NCBI RefSeq assembly: GCF_000421625.1
Contig: NZ_ATXJ01000002.1
Coordinates: forward strand, 1-64,000
Length of the DNA stretch: 64,000 bases
Origin: Thermus islandicus DSM 21543
Lineage (GTDB): Bacteria > Deinococcota > Deinococci > Deinococcales > Thermaceae
Direction of reading: 5' to 3'
The first letter of the stretch is position 1. Every line of letters starts with the position of its first letter. The notes under the pieces are model-generated. The model had not been told where the DNA came from, made no database searches, and saw nothing but the letters and a program-made list of their open reading frames with translations. Shown here in pieces: positions 1 to 10,708 of the stretch. Position numbers and translations under genes: made by a program.

Positions 1-421
<421 letters not shown>

Positions 422-429
422 GGTGAGGG

Positions 430-747
430 ATGCCCAAGATCCGCATCAAGCTCCGGGGCTTTGACCACAAGACCCTGGACGCCTCGGCCCAGAAGATCGT
501 GGAGGCCGCGAGGCGCTCCGGGGCTCAGGTGTCGGGCCCCGTCCCCCTGCCCACCCGGGTGCGCCGCTTCACCGTGATCCGGGGGCCCTTCAAGCACAAG
601 GACTCCCGGGAGCACTTTGAGCTCCGCACCCACCACCGCCTGGTGGACATCCTGAACCCCAACCGCAAGACCATCGAAAGCCTCATGAACCTGGACCTGC
701 CCACCGGCGTGGAGATTGAGATCAAGACCCTAGGAGGTGGCAAGTGA
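430..747 (+). CDS. rpsJ: 30S ribosomal protein S10
   Basis: S10 belongs to the head of the 30S subunit and, as NusE, to transcription antitermination complexes. The 105-residue product starts [20 protein letters not shown] and contains the family segment [15 protein letters not shown] strong Shine-Dalgarno (SD) sequence, gaggtgaggg, directly precedes the ATG. It is the first gene of the S10 cluster, and its stop overlaps the GTG of rplC, so the two are probably translationally coupled. Confidence 0.98.
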   Translation: MPKIRIKLRGFDHKTLDASAQKIVEAARRSGAQVSGPVPLPTRVRRFTVIRGPFKHKDSREHFELRTHHRLVDILNPNRKTIESLMNLDLPTGVEIEIKTLGGGK

Positions 748-1364
748 AGGGGATCCTGGGCCTGAAGGTGGGGATGACCCGGATCTACAGGGAGGACCGG
801 GCCGTTCCCGTCACGGTGATCCTGGCCGGCCCTTGCCCCGTGGTCCAGCGCCGCACCCCGGAAAAGGACGGCTACCTGGCGGTCCAGCTGGGCTTCCTCC
901 CCCAGAACCCCAAGCGGGTGAACCGTCCCCTTAAGGGCCACTTTGCCAAGGCCGGGGTCCAGCCGGTTCGCGTCCTCAAGGAGGTCCGCGGCTTTAACCC
1001 CGAGTCCGACGTGGTGACCGTGGAAATCTTCCAGCCGGGCGAAAGGGTAGACGTCACCGGCACCTCCAAGGGGCGGGGCACCGCAGGGGTCATGAAGCGC
1101 TGGAACTTCGCGGGCGGTCCCGACTCCCACGGGGCCCACAAGATCCACCGCCACCCGGGCTCCATCGGCAACCGCAAGACCCCGGGCCGGGTCTACAAGG
1201 GCAAGCGTATGGCGGGCCGCTACGGAGCGGAGCGCGTGACCGTGGTGAACCTCGAGGTGGTGGACGTGATCCCCGAGGAGAACCTCCTTCTGCTGAAGGG
1301 CGCCGTGCCAGGGCCCAACGGCGGCCTCGTGCTGGTGCGCCAGGCCAAGAAGGGGGCCAAGTGA
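744..1364 (+). CDS. rplC: 50S ribosomal protein L3
   Basis: L3 is an early-assembly 50S protein whose extension reaches the peptidyl-transferase centre. The 206-residue product begins [14 protein letters not shown] and holds the typical [15 protein letters not shown] and [14 protein letters not shown] loop. The GTG start overlaps the rpsJ stop by four bases (GTGA). The 3' end again overlaps the next start by four bases. Confidence 0.98.
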   Translation: MKGILGLKVGMTRIYREDRAVPVTVILAGPCPVVQRRTPEKDGYLAVQLGFLPQNPKRVNRPLKGHFAKAGVQPVRVLKEVRGFNPESDVVTVEIFQPGERVDVTGTSKGRGTAGVMKRWNFAGGPDSHGAHKIHRHPGSIGNRKTPGRVYKGKRMAGRYGAERVTVVNLEVVDVIPEENLLLLKGAVPGPNGGLVLVRQAKKGAK

Positions 1365-2002
1365 GGGAGGCCGAGGTGGAAGCCATGTACCGCATTCCCG
1401 TGTTCTCCTCTTCCGGCAAGCGGGAGCTTGCCGTGGACCTGCCCCAGGAGGTGAACCCCCACCTCCTCTGGGAGGTGGTGCGCTGGCAGCTGGCCAAGAG
1501 GCGCCAGGGCACCGCCAGCACCAAGACCCGGGGCGAGGTGGCCTACTCCAGCCGCAAGATCTACCCACAGAAGCACACGGGCCGGGCCCGCCACGGGGAT
1601 ATCGGGGCCCCCATCTTCGTGGGCGGGGGGACGGTCTTTGGCCCCAAGCCCCGGGACTACGGCTACACCCTGCCCAAGAAGGTGCGGAAGGCAGGCCTCG
1701 CCATGGCCGTGGCCGACCGGGCCAGGGAGGGCAAGCTCCTCTTGGTGGAGGAGTTTTCCGGGGTCAAGGGCCGGACCAAGGAGTTCCTGGCCTGGGCTGG
1801 AGGGGTCGGGCTGGACGGGTCGGAGACGGTGCTCCTGGTGACCGAGGACCCCCTGGTGCGGCGGGCTGCCCGCAACCTTCCCTGGGTGGTCCCCCTGGCT
1901 CCGGAGGGGCTCAACGTCTACGATATCCTGCGCACCGCCCGCTTGGTGATGGACCTGAAGGCCTGGGAGGCCTTCCAAAGCCGCATAGGGGGTGAGGCAT
2001 GA
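1361..2002 (+). CDS. rplD: 50S ribosomal protein L4
   Basis: L4 lines the polypeptide exit tunnel and in some bacteria represses its own operon. The 213-residue product has the signatures [20 protein letters not shown] and [20 protein letters not shown]. The GTG overlapping the rplC stop gives an N-terminus ([14 protein letters not shown]) a few residues longer than I recall for T. thermophilus. An in-frame ATG at 1385 is the alternative start. Confidence 0.97.
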   Translation: MREAEVEAMYRIPVFSSSGKRELAVDLPQEVNPHLLWEVVRWQLAKRRQGTASTKTRGEVAYSSRKIYPQKHTGRARHGDIGAPIFVGGGTVFGPKPRDYGYTLPKKVRKAGLAMAVADRAREGKLLLVEEFSGVKGRTKEFLAWAGGVGLDGSETVLLVTEDPLVRRAARNLPWVVPLAPEGLNVYDILRTARLVMDLKAWEAFQSRIGGEA

Positions 2003-2289
2003 AGACGGCCTACGACGTCCTCCTGGCCCCGGTGCTTTCGGAGAAGGCGTACGCGGGCTTTGCCCAGGGCAAGTACACCTTTTGGGTTCACCCCAGGGCC
2101 ACCAAGACCGAGATCAAAAACGCCGTGGAGGAGGCCTTTAAGGTCAAGGTGGTGGGGGTGAACACCCTTAAGGTCCGGGGGAAGAAGAAGCGCCTAGGCC
2201 GCTACTTGGGCAGGCGCCCCGACCGCAAGAAGGCCATCGTCCAGGTGGCCGCCGGGCAGAGGATTGAGGCCCTCGAGGGCCTCGTCTAG
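1999..2289 (+). CDS. rplW: 50S ribosomal protein L23
   Basis: L23 sits at the tunnel exit and is the docking point for trigger factor and SRP. The 96-residue product starts [18 protein letters not shown] and has the basic [20 protein letters not shown] loop. The ATG overlaps the rplD stop (ATGA). A 47-bp gap follows before rplB. Confidence 0.97.
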   Translation: MKTAYDVLLAPVLSEKAYAGFAQGKYTFWVHPRATKTEIKNAVEEAFKVKVVGVNTLKVRGKKKRLGRYLGRRPDRKKAIVQVAAGQRIEALEGLV

Positions 2290-2336
2290 ACCCCGCCGGG
2301 AGGGGAGCCCGGCCCCGATCCGGCAAGGGAGGAGAG

Positions 2337-3167
2337 ATGGCTCTGAAGAAGTTCAAACCCTACACCCCAAGCCGCCGCTTCATGACGGTGGCCGACTTTT
2401 CCGAGATCACCAAGACCGAACCGGAGAAGTCCCTGGTCAAGCCGCTGAAGAAGACGGGGGGGCGCAACAACCAGGGCCGCATCACCGTGCGCTTCCGCGG
2501 GGGCGGCCACAAGCGCCTCTACCGCATCCTGGACTTCAAGCGCTGGGACAAGGCGGGTATCCCTGCCAAGGTGGCGGCCATAGAGTACGACCCCAACCGC
2601 TCGGCCCGCATCGCCCTCCTCCACTACGTGGACGGGGAGAAGCGGTACATCATCGCCCCCGATGGCCTGCAGGTGGGCCAGCAGGTGGTGGCGGGGCCGG
2701 ACGCGCCCATCCAAGTGGGCAACGCCCTCCCCTTACGCTTCATCCCCGTGGGCACCGTGGTCCACGCCGTGGAGTTGGAGCCCAAGAAGGGGGCCAAGCT
2801 GGCCCGCTCCGCCGGCACCAGCGCCCAGATCCAGGGACGGGAGGGGGACTACGTGATCCTGCGCCTGCCCTCGGGGGAGCTCAGGAAGGTGCACGGGGAG
2901 TGCTACGCCGCCATCGGGTCCGTGGGCAACGCCGACCACAAGAACATCGTCCTGGGCAAGGCAGGCCGCACCCGCTGGCTCGGCCGGAAGCCCCACGTGC
3001 GCGGGGCCGCCATGAACCCGGTGGACCACCCCCACGGCGGTGGGGAGGGCCGGGCGCCCCGGGGTCGCCCCCCCGCCTCCCCCTGGGGTTGGCAGACCAA
3101 GGGGCTCAAGACCAGGAAGCGGCGTAAGCCCTCCAGCCGCTTCATCCTCGCCCGGCGCAAGAAGTGA
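2337..3167 (+). CDS. rplB: 50S ribosomal protein L2
   Basis: L2 is a core 50S protein needed for subunit association and peptidyl transfer. The 276-residue product starts [16 protein letters not shown], has [19 protein letters not shown], and ends with the highly conserved [20 protein letters not shown] segment containing the functional histidine. A clear SD (gggaggagag) sits before the ATG. Confidence 0.98.
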   Translation: MALKKFKPYTPSRRFMTVADFSEITKTEPEKSLVKPLKKTGGRNNQGRITVRFRGGGHKRLYRILDFKRWDKAGIPAKVAAIEYDPNRSARIALLHYVDGEKRYIIAPDGLQVGQQVVAGPDAPIQVGNALPLRFIPVGTVVHAVELEPKKGAKLARSAGTSAQIQGREGDYVILRLPSGELRKVHGECYAAIGSVGNADHKNIVLGKAGRTRWLGRKPHVRGAAMNPVDHPHGGGEGRAPRGRPPASPWGWQTKGLKTRKRRKPSSRFILARRKK

Positions 3168-3172
3168 GGTGA

Positions 3173-3457
<285 letters not shown>

Positions 3458-3459
3458 CC

Positions 3460-3801
3460 ATGGAAGCGAAAGCCATTGCCCGTTACGTGCGCATCGCCCC
3501 CAGAAAGGCCCGCCTGGTGGTGGACCTGATCCGGGGGAAGAGCCTCGAGGAGGCCCGTGCCATCCTGCGCTACACCCCCAAGCGGGCGGCCTACCACGTG
3601 GCCAAGGTGCTGGAGTCCGCTGCCGCCAACGCGGTGAACAACCACGACCTCCTGGAGGAGAGGCTTTACGTAAAGGCCGCCTTCGTGGACGAGGGGCCTG
3701 CCCTCAAGCGGGTCCTCCCCAGGGCCCGGGGCCGGGCGGACATCATGAAGAAGAAGACCAGCCACATCACGGTGATCTTGGGGGAGAAACATGGGAAATA
3801 A
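3460..3801 (+). CDS. rplV: 50S ribosomal protein L22
   Basis: L22 lines the exit tunnel beside L4; its beta-hairpin is the site of macrolide-resistance changes in other bacteria. The 113-residue product starts [20 protein letters not shown] and has the hairpin segment [19 protein letters not shown]. It overlaps rpsC by 11 bp. Confidence 0.97.
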   Translation: MEAKAIARYVRIAPRKARLVVDLIRGKSLEEARAILRYTPKRAAYHVAKVLESAAANAVNNHDLLEERLYVKAAFVDEGPALKRVLPRARGRADIMKKKTSHITVILGEKHGK

Positions 3802-4510
3802 GATCCACCCCATCGGGTTTCGGCTCGGCATCACCCGGGACTGGGAGTCCCGCTGGTATGCGGGCAAGAAGCAGTACCGCCACCTCCTTTGGGAAGACCT
3901 CCAGATTCGGGAGTACCTCACGCGGGAGCTCTACCCCGCGGGGCTTGCCCGCATTGACGTGGAGCGTGCCGCCGACAACGTGGTGGTGAGCGTCCACGTG
4001 GCCAAGCCCGGCGTGGTCATCGGCCGGGGTGGGGAGAAGATCAAGGTGCTGCGGGAGGCCCTGTCCAAGATGACCGGCAAGAACGTGGCCCTAAACGTCC
4101 AGGAGATCCAGAACCCCAACCTCTCGGCTCCCCTGGTAGCCCAGCGGGTGGCGGAGCAGATAGAGCGCCGCTTCGCCGTGCGCCGGGCCATCAAGCAGGC
4201 GGTCCAGCGGGTGATGGAGGCCGGGGCCAAGGGGGCCAAGGTGATCGTCTCCGGGCGGATCGGGGGGGCGGAGCAGGCCCGTACGGAGTGGGCCGCGGAG
4301 GGGCGGGTGCCGCTCCAGACCCTGCGTGCTAACATAGACTATGGCTTCGCCCTGGCCCAGACCACGTACGGGGTGCTCGGGGTGAAGGCGTACATCTTCC
4401 TGGGCGAGGTGATCGGCGGCCAGAGGGCCAAGGGGCGCCTCGAGGCGCCCAAAGCGGAGGAGCGGCCGCGCCGCCGTCGCCCTGCCGTGCGCGTCAAGAA
4501 GGAGGAATAG
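3791..4510 (+). CDS. rpsC: 30S ribosomal protein S3
   Basis: S3 forms part of the mRNA entry channel. The 239-residue product starts [18 protein letters not shown], carries the KH-type RNA-binding motif around [16 protein letters not shown], and ends in a basic tail ([15 protein letters not shown]). The start ATG, with a GGGGGAG SD, lies inside rplV. Confidence 0.98.
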   Translation: MGNKIHPIGFRLGITRDWESRWYAGKKQYRHLLWEDLQIREYLTRELYPAGLARIDVERAADNVVVSVHVAKPGVVIGRGGEKIKVLREALSKMTGKNVALNVQEIQNPNLSAPLVAQRVAEQIERRFAVRRAIKQAVQRVMEAGAKGAKVIVSGRIGGAEQARTEWAAEGRVPLQTLRANIDYGFALAQTTYGVLGVKAYIFLGEVIGGQRAKGRLEAPKAEERPRRRRPAVRVKKEE

Positions 4511-4513
4511 GCC

Positions 4514-4939
4514 ATGCTGATGCCTAGGCGCATGAAGTACCGGAAGCAGCAGCGCGGCCGCCTCAAGGGGGCGACCAAGGGGGGCGACTACGTGGCCTTT
4601 GGCGACTTCGGCCTGGTGGCCCTGGAGCCCGCCTGGATCACCGCTCAGCAGATTGAGGCCGCCCGTGTGGCCATGGTCCGCCACTTCCGCCGCGGGGGGA
4701 AGATCTTCATCCGCATCTTCCCCGACAAGCCCTACACCAAGAAGCCCCTGGAGGTGCGCATGGGTAAGGGGAAGGGCAACGTGGAGGGGTATGTGGCCGT
4801 GGTGAAGCCGGGCCGGGTGATGTTTGAGGTGGCGGGGGTTACGGAGGAGCAGGCCCTCGAGGCGCTCAGGATCGCAGGCCACAAGCTCCCCATCAAGACC
4901 AAGGTCGTGCGGAGGGACGCCTACGATGAAGCGCAGTGA
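4514..4939 (+). CDS. rplP: 50S ribosomal protein L16
   Basis: L16 contacts the A- and P-site tRNAs near the peptidyl-transferase centre. The 141-residue product has the family start [19 protein letters not shown] and the later [20 protein letters not shown] and [16 protein letters not shown]. It is preceded by aaggaggaat and overlaps rpmC by 14 bp. Confidence 0.98.
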   Translation: MLMPRRMKYRKQQRGRLKGATKGGDYVAFGDFGLVALEPAWITAQQIEAARVAMVRHFRRGGKIFIRIFPDKPYTKKPLEVRMGKGKGNVEGYVAVVKPGRVMFEVAGVTEEQALEALRIAGHKLPIKTKVVRRDAYDEAQ

Positions 4940-5144
4940 GATCCGCAAGGAGCTGGAGGAGGCCCGCAAGCTCTCCCCCGTGGAGCTGGAGAAGCTCATT
5001 CAGAGGAAGAAGCGGGAGCTCATGGAGCTCCGCTTCCAGGCCGCCATCGGCCAGCTTTCCCAGAACCACAGGGTCCGGGAGACGCGGCGCACCATCGCCC
5101 GTCTCCTCACGGTCTGGAACGAGAAGAGGAGGCAGAATGCCTAA
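4926..5144 (+). CDS. rpmC: 50S ribosomal protein L29
   Basis: L29 is a small helical protein at the tunnel exit next to L23. The 72-residue product starts [20 protein letters not shown] and has [15 protein letters not shown] and the [14 protein letters not shown] helix. The ATG was chosen from the conserved N-terminus; it lies inside the end of rplP, with no clear SD, so coupling to rplP is likely. Confidence 0.96.
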   Translation: MKRSEIRKELEEARKLSPVELEKLIQRKKRELMELRFQAAIGQLSQNHRVRETRRTIARLLTVWNEKRRQNA

Positions 5145-5454
5145 GAAGGTGCTGACCGGGGTGGTGGTGAGCGACAAGATGCAGAAGACCGTCACGGTCC
5201 TGGTGGAGCGCCAGTTTCCCCACCCCCTCTACGGCAAGGTGATCAAACGCTCCAAGAAATACCTGGCCCATGACCCTGAGGAGCAGTACAAGGTGGGGGA
5301 CGTGGTGGAGATCGTGGAGTCCCGCCCCATCTCCAGGCGCAAGCGCTTTAGGGTCCTGCGCCTGGTGGAGAGCGGGCGCCTAGACCTGGTGGAGAAGTAC
5401 CTGGTGCGCCGCCAGAACTACGAGAGCCTTTCCAAGCGGGGAGGTAAGGCATGA
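5137..5454 (+). CDS. rpsQ: 30S ribosomal protein S17
   Basis: S17 is a primary 16S rRNA-binding OB-fold protein. The 105-residue product starts [20 protein letters not shown] and has [18 protein letters not shown]. It has the C-terminal helical extension (about residues 85-105) seen in Thermus S17. The ATG, after gaggaggcag, overlaps the end of rpmC by 8 bp. Confidence 0.97.
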   Translation: MPKKVLTGVVVSDKMQKTVTVLVERQFPHPLYGKVIKRSKKYLAHDPEEQYKVGDVVEIVESRPISRRKRFRVLRLVESGRLDLVEKYLVRRQNYESLSKRGGKA

Positions 5455-5819
5455 TCCAGCCCCAGACCTACCTGGAGGTGGCGGACAACACCGGGGCCCG
5501 CAAGATCATGTGCATCCGGGTCTTGAAGGGCTCCAACGCCAAGTACGCCACCGTGGGGGACATCATCGTGGCCAGCGTCAAGGAGGCCATTCCCCGCGGG
5601 GCCGTGAAGGAAGGGGACGTGGTCAAGGCGGTGGTGGTGCGCACCAAGAAGGAGGTCAAGCGCCCCGACGGCTCCGCCATCCGCTTTGACGACAACGCTG
5701 CGGTGATCATCACCAACCAGCTGGAACCCCGCGGCACCCGCGTCTTTGGCCCGGTGGCCCGCGAGCTCCGCGAGAAGGGCTTCATGAAGATCGTCTCCTT
5801 GGCCCCGGAGGTGCTGTGA
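5451..5819 (+). CDS. rplN: 50S ribosomal protein L14
   Basis: L14 forms an intersubunit bridge with 16S rRNA. The 122-residue product starts [20 protein letters not shown] and ends [21 protein letters not shown], both diagnostic. The start overlaps the rpsQ stop (ATGA), and the stop overlaps the rplX start (TGATG). Confidence 0.98.
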   Translation: MIQPQTYLEVADNTGARKIMCIRVLKGSNAKYATVGDIIVASVKEAIPRGAVKEGDVVKAVVVRTKKEVKRPDGSAIRFDDNAAVIITNQLEPRGTRVFGPVARELREKGFMKIVSLAPEVL

Positions 5820-6151
5820 TGCAGCCCAAGGTGCACGTAAGGAAGGGGGATACCGTTTGGGTGGCCTCCGGCAAGTACAAGGGCCGGGTGGGCAAGGTCA
5901 AGGCCGTCTTGCCCAGGAAGCAGGCCGTGATCGTGGAGGGGATCAACCTCGTGAAGAAGGCGGTGCGCCCGAGCCCCAAGCACCCCCAGGGCGGTTTCGT
6001 GGAGCAGGAGGCCCCCCTCCACGCCTCCAAGGTGCGGCCCGTCTGTCCCGCTTGCGGGAAGCCCACCCGGGTGCGCAAGAAGTTCCTGGAGGATGGGCGC
6101 AAGATCCGGGCCTGCGCCAAGTGCGGCGGTTCCTTGGACAGGGAGGAGTAA
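5819..6151 (+). CDS. rplX: 50S ribosomal protein L24 (zinc-binding type)
   Basis: L24 initiates 50S assembly. The 110-residue product has the KOW motif ([20 protein letters not shown]) followed by a C-terminal zinc-ribbon with two CxxC pairs (CPACGKP and CAKCGG), as in Thermus L24. The ATG overlapping the rplN stop is preferred; a GTG one codon upstream is possible. Confidence 0.96.
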   Translation: MQPKVHVRKGDTVWVASGKYKGRVGKVKAVLPRKQAVIVEGINLVKKAVRPSPKHPQGGFVEQEAPLHASKVRPVCPACGKPTRVRKKFLEDGRKIRACAKCGGSLDREE

Positions 6152-6152
6152 G

Positions 6153-6701
6153 ATGCCCCTAGAGGTTGCGCTGAAGAGGAAGTACCACGAGGAAGTGCGG
6201 CCCGAGCTCATCCGCCGCTTCGGCTATCAGAACGTCTGGGAGGTGCCGAGGCTTTCCAAGGTGGTCATCAACCAGGGCCTGGGCGAGGCCAAGGAGGATG
6301 CCCGGATCCTGGAGAAGGCGGCCCAGGAGCTGGCCCTCATCACCGGGCAGCGGCCCGCGGTCACCCGGGCCAAGAAGTCCATCTCCAACTTCAAGCTCCG
6401 TAAGGGTATGCCCATCGGCCTTCGGGTCACCCTCCGCGGCGACCGCATGTGGATCTTTTTGGAGAAGCTCCTCTCCGTGGCCCTGCCCCGGATCCGCGAT
6501 TTCCGCGGGCTCAACCCCAACAGCTTTGACGGCCGGGGCAACTACAACCTGGGCTTGAGGGAGCAGCTCATCTTCCCCGAGATCACCTACGATCTGGTGG
6601 ACGCCATGCGGGGCATGGACATCGCCGTGGTGACCACCGCCAGGACCGACGAGGAGGCCAGGGCCCTCTTGGAGCTTTTGGGCTTCCCCTTCCGCAAGTG
6701 A
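6153..6701 (+). CDS. rplE: 50S ribosomal protein L5
   Basis: L5 binds 5S rRNA in the central protuberance. The 182-residue product starts [19 protein letters not shown] and contains [20 protein letters not shown] and [18 protein letters not shown], typical of the family. The ATG follows agggaggagtaag, one base after the rplX stop. Confidence 0.98.
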   Translation: MPLEVALKRKYHEEVRPELIRRFGYQNVWEVPRLSKVVINQGLGEAKEDARILEKAAQELALITGQRPAVTRAKKSISNFKLRKGMPIGLRVTLRGDRMWIFLEKLLSVALPRIRDFRGLNPNSFDGRGNYNLGLREQLIFPEITYDLVDAMRGMDIAVVTTARTDEEARALLELLGFPFRK

Positions 6702-6708
6702 GGCGAGC

Positions 6709-6894
6709 ATGGCGAGGAAAGCGCTGATTGAGAAGGCCAAGCGGACCCCCAAGTTCAAGGTGCGGGCCTATACCCGTTGCGTGCGTTGCGGGAGGGCCAG
6801 GAGCGTTTACCGGTACTTTGGCCTCTGCCGGATCTGCCTGCGGGAGCTGGCTCATAAGGGGCAGCTTCCCGGGTTGAAGAAGGCCAGCTGGTAG
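6709..6894 (+). CDS. rpsZ: 30S ribosomal protein S14, type Z
   Basis: This short, zinc-binding S14 has 61 residues. It carries two CxxC pairs ([11 protein letters not shown] and CRICLREL) that hold the zinc in the 30S head. It is the only S14 in the cluster, in the usual place between rplE and rpsH. A 67-bp gap with no gene follows. Confidence 0.97.
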   Translation: MARKALIEKAKRTPKFKVRAYTRCVRCGRARSVYRYFGLCRICLRELAHKGQLPGLKKASW

Positions 6895-6961
6895 GCCGTG
6901 GCCGGTCGGGGGGATTCCCTCGAGACCGCATGGTTCGGGAAGAGGTAAAAGGAGAGGGGAA

Positions 6962-7378
6962 ATGTTGACGGATCCCATTGCCGACATGCTGACCCGGATT
7001 CGGAACGCCACCCGGGTCTACAAGGAGAGCACCGAGGTGCCCGCCTCCCGCTTTAAGGAGGAGATCCTTAAGATCTTGGCGCGGGAGGGGTTCATCAAGG
7101 GGTACGAGCGGGTGGAGGTGAACGGCAAGCCCTACCTGCGCGTTCACCTGAAGTACGGGCCCCGGCGCCAGGGGTTGGACCCCCGCCCCGAGCAGGTCAT
7201 CCACCACATCCGCCGCATCAGCCGGCCGGGGCGGCGGGTGTACGTGGGGGTTCGGGAGATCCCCCGCGTCCGCCGGGGGCTCGGGATCGCCATCCTGTCC
7301 ACGCCCAAGGGCGTTCTCACCGACCGCGAGGCCAGGAGGCTCGGCGTGGGCGGGGAGCTTATCTGCGAGGTGTGGTGA
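6962..7378 (+). CDS. rpsH: 30S ribosomal protein S8
   Basis: S8 is a primary 16S rRNA-binding protein and, in E. coli, the translational repressor of the spc operon. The 138-residue product starts [19 protein letters not shown] and ends [20 protein letters not shown] and GGELICEVW. The start has a long purine SD (ggtaaaaggagagggga) in the 67-bp gap after rpsZ, so this is an independent initiation site. The stop overlaps the rplF start. Confidence 0.98.
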   Translation: MLTDPIADMLTRIRNATRVYKESTEVPASRFKEEILKILAREGFIKGYERVEVNGKPYLRVHLKYGPRRQGLDPRPEQVIHHIRRISRPGRRVYVGVREIPRVRRGLGIAILSTPKGVLTDREARRLGVGGELICEVW

Positions 7379-7920
7379 TGTCTAGGATCGGCAGGCTTCC
7401 CATTTCCCTTCCCCGGGGCGTCCAGGTAGAGGTCGCTCCCGGGCGGGTGAGGGTGAAAGGTCCCAAGGGCGAGCTGGAGGTGCCCGTTTCCCCGGAGCTC
7501 CAGGTGGTGGCCGAGGGAGGGGCGGTGCGGGTGGAGCGCCCCTCTGACGAGCGCCGCCACAAGAGCCTCCACGGCCTGACCCGCACCCTGATCGCCAACG
7601 CCGTCCGGGGCGTGTCCGAGGGGTACGTGAAGGAGCTCCTCATCAAGGGCATCGGCTACCGGGCGCGGCTCGTGGGGCGTGCCCTCGAGCTCACCGTGGG
7701 CTTTAGCCACCCTGTGGTGGTGGAACCCCCGGAGGGGATCGTCTTTGAGGTGCCCGAGCCCACCCGGATCCGCGTTCTGGGCATTGACAAGCAGAAGGTG
7801 GGCCAGGTGGCTGCGGACCTCCGCGCCATCAAGAAGCCCAGCGCCTACCACGAAAAGGGCATCTACTACGCAGGCGAACCCGTCCGCCTCAAGCCCGGCA
7901 AGGCCGGGGCCAAGAAGTAG
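7378..7920 (+). CDS. rplF: 50S ribosomal protein L6
   Basis: L6 lies beside the sarcin-ricin loop near the factor-binding site. The 180-residue product starts [19 protein letters not shown] and has [17 protein letters not shown] and the C-terminal [20 protein letters not shown]. The ATG overlaps the rpsH stop (TGATG). Confidence 0.97.
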   Translation: MSRIGRLPISLPRGVQVEVAPGRVRVKGPKGELEVPVSPELQVVAEGGAVRVERPSDERRHKSLHGLTRTLIANAVRGVSEGYVKELLIKGIGYRARLVGRALELTVGFSHPVVVEPPEGIVFEVPEPTRIRVLGIDKQKVGQVAADLRAIKKPSAYHEKGIYYAGEPVRLKPGKAGAKK

Positions 7921-7928
7921 GGGGAAGC

Positions 7929-8267
7929 ATGGCACGGCTGACCGCTTACGAGCGCCGCAAGTTCCGGGTGCGCAACCGCGTGAAGCGCGCGGGCCGGCTC
8001 CGCCTTTCCGTGTTCCGGAGCCTTAACCACATCTACGCCCAGATCATTGACGACGAGAAGGGCCAGACCCTGGTGGCCGAGTCCAGCCTGGCCCTGAAGC
8101 TCAAGGGCAACAAGACGGAGGTGGCCCGCAAGGTGGGCCTGGCCTTGGCGGAGAAGGCCAAGGCCTTGGGGATCACGAAGGTGGCCTTTGACCGCGGCCC
8201 CTACAAGTACCATGGCCGGGTGAAGGCCTTGGCGGAGGGGGCCCGGGAGGGGGGCCTGGAGTTCTAG
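7929..8267 (+). CDS. rplR: 50S ribosomal protein L18
   Basis: L18 binds 5S rRNA together with L5. The 112-residue product starts [20 protein letters not shown], has [16 protein letters not shown] and ends [20 protein letters not shown], typical of the family. The ATG follows gggggaagc, 8 bp after rplF. Confidence 0.97.
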   Translation: MARLTAYERRKFRVRNRVKRAGRLRLSVFRSLNHIYAQIIDDEKGQTLVAESSLALKLKGNKTEVARKVGLALAEKAKALGITKVAFDRGPYKYHGRVKALAEGAREGGLEF

Positions 8268-8277
8268 GGGAGGAACC

Positions 8278-8751
8278 ATGCCCGAGACCGACTTTGAGGA
8301 GAGGATGATCCTGGTCCGGCGCACCGCCCGGATGCAGGCGGGTGGCCGCCGTTTCCGCTTTGGCGCCCTGGTGGTGGTGGGGGACCGGCAAGGCCGGGTG
8401 GGCTTGGGCCTGGGCAAGGCGCCCGAGGTGCCCCTGGCCGTGCAGAAGGCGGGGTACTACGCCCGGCGCAACATGGTGGAGGTGCCCCTCCAGAACGGCA
8501 CCATCCCCCACGAGATCGTGGTAGAGTACGGGGCCTCCAAGATTCTCCTAAAGCCCGCCTCCCCCGGCACCGGCGTCATCGCCGGAGCGGTGCCCCGGGC
8601 CATTTTGGAGCTTGCGGGGATCACGGACATCCTCACCAAGGAGCTGGGAAGCCGCAACCCCATCAACATCGCCTACGCCACCATGGAGGCCCTGCGGCAA
8701 CTTAGGACCAAGGAGGACGTGGAGCGCCTCCGGAAGGCGGGGGAGGAGTGA
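8278..8751 (+). CDS. rpsE: 30S ribosomal protein S5
   Basis: S5 forms part of the mRNA entry channel and influences decoding accuracy. The 157-residue product starts [19 protein letters not shown] and contains the dsRBD-like [18 protein letters not shown] and [19 protein letters not shown]. The ATG follows ggggaggaacc; the stop overlaps rpmD (TGATG). Confidence 0.98.
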   Translation: MPETDFEERMILVRRTARMQAGGRRFRFGALVVVGDRQGRVGLGLGKAPEVPLAVQKAGYYARRNMVEVPLQNGTIPHEIVVEYGASKILLKPASPGTGVIAGAVPRAILELAGITDILTKELGSRNPINIAYATMEALRQLRTKEDVERLRKAGEE

Positions 8752-8933
8752 TGCCAAGGCTCAAGGTGAAGCTGGTGAAGAGCCCCATCGGCTACCCTAA
8801 GGACCAGAAGGCCGCCCTGAAGGCCTTGGGGCTCACAAGGCTCCATCGGGAGAAGGTGCTCGAGGACACGCCGGCCATCCGCGGCAACCTCCGCAAGGTG
8901 GCCCACCTTGTCCAGGTGGAGGTGGGGGAATGA
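8751..8933 (+). CDS. rpmD: 50S ribosomal protein L30
   Basis: L30 is a small 50S protein. The 60-residue product starts [20 protein letters not shown] and has the characteristic [20 protein letters not shown] followed by MVxKV-like VAHLVQVEV. Both ends overlap neighbours by 1-4 bases. Confidence 0.96.
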   Translation: MPRLKVKLVKSPIGYPKDQKAALKALGLTRLHREKVLEDTPAIRGNLRKVAHLVQVEVGE

Positions 8934-9382
8934 AGCTTTCCGAACTGAAGCCCAACCCTGGGGCTAACCGCAAGCGCAAGCGGGTGGGCCGGGGGCCCGG
9001 CTCCGGCCACGGCAAGACGGCCACCCGGGGGCACAAGGGCCAGAAGTCCCGCTCCGGAGGGGTCAAGGATCCCCGCCGCTTTGAGGGGGGGCGGTCCACC
9101 ACCCTCATGCGCCTGCCCAAGCGGGGCATGCAGGGCCAGGTGCCCGGGGAGATCCGGCGCCCCCGGTACCAGGGGGTGAACCTGAAGGACCTCGCCCGCT
9201 TTGAGGGGGAGGTGAACCCCGAGGTCCTGGTGCAGGCCGGCCTCCTCAAGAAGGGGTACCGCCTCAAGGTGCTGGGGGAGGGTGAGGCCAAACCCCTCAG
9301 GGTGGTAGCCCATGCCTTTTCCAAGAGCGCCCTGGAGAAGCTGAAGGCAGCGGGCGGCGAAGCCGTCCTCCTGGAGGCTTAG
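8930..9382 (+). CDS. rplO: 50S ribosomal protein L15
   Basis: L15 is a late-assembly 50S protein. The 150-residue product starts [20 protein letters not shown] with the Gly/Arg-rich [20 protein letters not shown] extension that penetrates 23S rRNA, and ends in the globular domain. Start overlaps the rpmD stop. Confidence 0.97.
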   Translation: MKLSELKPNPGANRKRKRVGRGPGSGHGKTATRGHKGQKSRSGGVKDPRRFEGGRSTTLMRLPKRGMQGQVPGEIRRPRYQGVNLKDLARFEGEVNPEVLVQAGLLKKGYRLKVLGEGEAKPLRVVAHAFSKSALEKLKAAGGEAVLLEA

Positions 9383-9383
9383 G

Positions 9384-10700
9384 ATGCTTAAGGCCTTCCG
9401 GAGCGCCCTCCAAATCCCAGAGCTGCGCCAGCGCCTCCTCTTCACCCTCCTCATGCTGGCCGCCTACCGCCTGGGGGCCTTCATCCCCACCCCCGGGGTG
9501 GACCTGGAAAAGATTCAGGAGTTCCTGCGCACCACCCAGGGAGGGGTCTTCGGGATCATCAACCTCTTCTCTGGGGGCAACTTTGAGCGCTTCTCCATCT
9601 TTGCCCTGGGGATCATGCCTTACATCACCGCAGCTATCGTCATGCAGCTTTTGGTGACGGTGGTGCCCGCGCTGGAGAAGCTCTCCAAGGAGGGAGAGGA
9701 GGGCCGCCGCATCATCAACCAGTACACCCGCATCGGCGGCATCGCTCTGGGGGCCTTCCAGGGCTTCTTTCTGGCCACGGCCTTCCTGGGGGCCGAGGGG
9801 GGGCGGTTCCTCCTCCCTGGCTGGTCCCCGGGCCCCTTCTTCTGGCTGGTGGTGGTGGTTACCCAGGTGGCGGGGATCGCCCTCCTCCTGTGGATGGCGG
9901 AGCGCATCACCGAGTACGGCATGGGCAACGGCACCAGCATGATCATCTTCGCGGGGATCGTGGTCAACTGGTTGCCCCAGCTTTTGCGCACCGCAGGCCT
10001 CATCCGCACCGGGGAGGTGAACCTGGTGGCCTTCCTCTTCTTCCTGGCCTTTATCGTACTGGCCTTTGCGGGCATGGCCGCGGTGCAACAGGCCGAGCGC
10101 CGGATCCCCGTACAGTACGCCCGCAAGGTGGTGGGCCGGAGGGTCTACGGGGGACAGGCCACCTACATCCCCATCAAGCTGAACGCCGCGGGGGTGATCC
10201 CCATCGTGTTTGCCGCGGCCATCCTCCAGATTCCCATCTTCCTCGCCGCCCCCTTCCAGGGCAATCCCGTCCTCCAGGTCATCGCCAACTTCTTCAACCC
10301 CACTCGCTTTCCCGGCCTCCTCATAGAGGTGGTGCTCATCGTCCTCTTCACCTACGTGTACACGGCGGTGCAGTTTGACCCCAAGCGCATCGCCGAGTCC
10401 TTGCGGGAGTACGGGGGCTTCATCCCCGGCATCCGCCCGGGAGAGCCCACGGTGAAGTTCCTAGAGCACATCGTCTCCCGCCTCACCCTCTGGGGCGCCT
10501 TGTTCCTAGGCCTGGTGGCCCTGCTTCCCCAGATCATCCAGAACGTCACCGGGATTCACAGCATCTCCTTCTCGGGCATCGGCCTCCTCATCGTGGTGGG
10601 GGTGGCCCTGGACACCCTCAGGCAGATAGAGAGCCAGCTGATGCTCAGGAACTACGAGGGCTTTCTCTCCAAGGGCCGGATCCGCGGCCGCACGCGCTAG
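9384..10700 (+). CDS. secY: Protein translocase subunit SecY
   Basis: SecY is the channel of the general secretion pathway in the inner membrane. The 438-residue product starts MLKAFRSALQIPELRQRLLF and shows about ten hydrophobic segments. Family landmarks include FIPTPGVDL, the plug-region NLFSGGNFERFSIFALGIMP, ERITEYGMGNGTSMIIFAGI and RRIPVQYARKVVGRRVYGG. It follows rplO by one base, the standard spc-operon position. Confidence 0.98.
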   Translation: MLKAFRSALQIPELRQRLLFTLLMLAAYRLGAFIPTPGVDLEKIQEFLRTTQGGVFGIINLFSGGNFERFSIFALGIMPYITAAIVMQLLVTVVPALEKLSKEGEEGRRIINQYTRIGGIALGAFQGFFLATAFLGAEGGRFLLPGWSPGPFFWLVVVVTQVAGIALLLWMAERITEYGMGNGTSMIIFAGIVVNWLPQLLRTAGLIRTGEVNLVAFLFFLAFIVLAFAGMAAVQQAERRIPVQYARKVVGRRVYGGQATYIPIKLNAAGVIPIVFAAAILQIPIFLAAPFQGNPVLQVIANFFNPTRFPGLLIEVVLIVLFTYVYTAVQFDPKRIAESLREYGGFIPGIRPGEPTVKFLEHIVSRLTLWGALFLGLVALLPQIIQNVTGIHSISFSGIGLLIVVGVALDTLRQIESQLMLRNYEGFLSKGRIRGRTR

Positions 10701-10708
10701 GAGGGGGC

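Noticed and set aside
525-1568. Long open frames antisense to the ribosomal genes (also 12946-14022 on the minus strand)
   Set aside because: High GC leaves antisense frames open. Their products are Gly/Pro/Arg-rich with no family features and no start signals, while the plus-strand genes are certain.
6895-6961. S8-binding translational control hairpin in the gap before rpsH
   Set aside because: The partial pairing (TTCCC with GGGAA) is interrupted and does not resemble the known S8 site.
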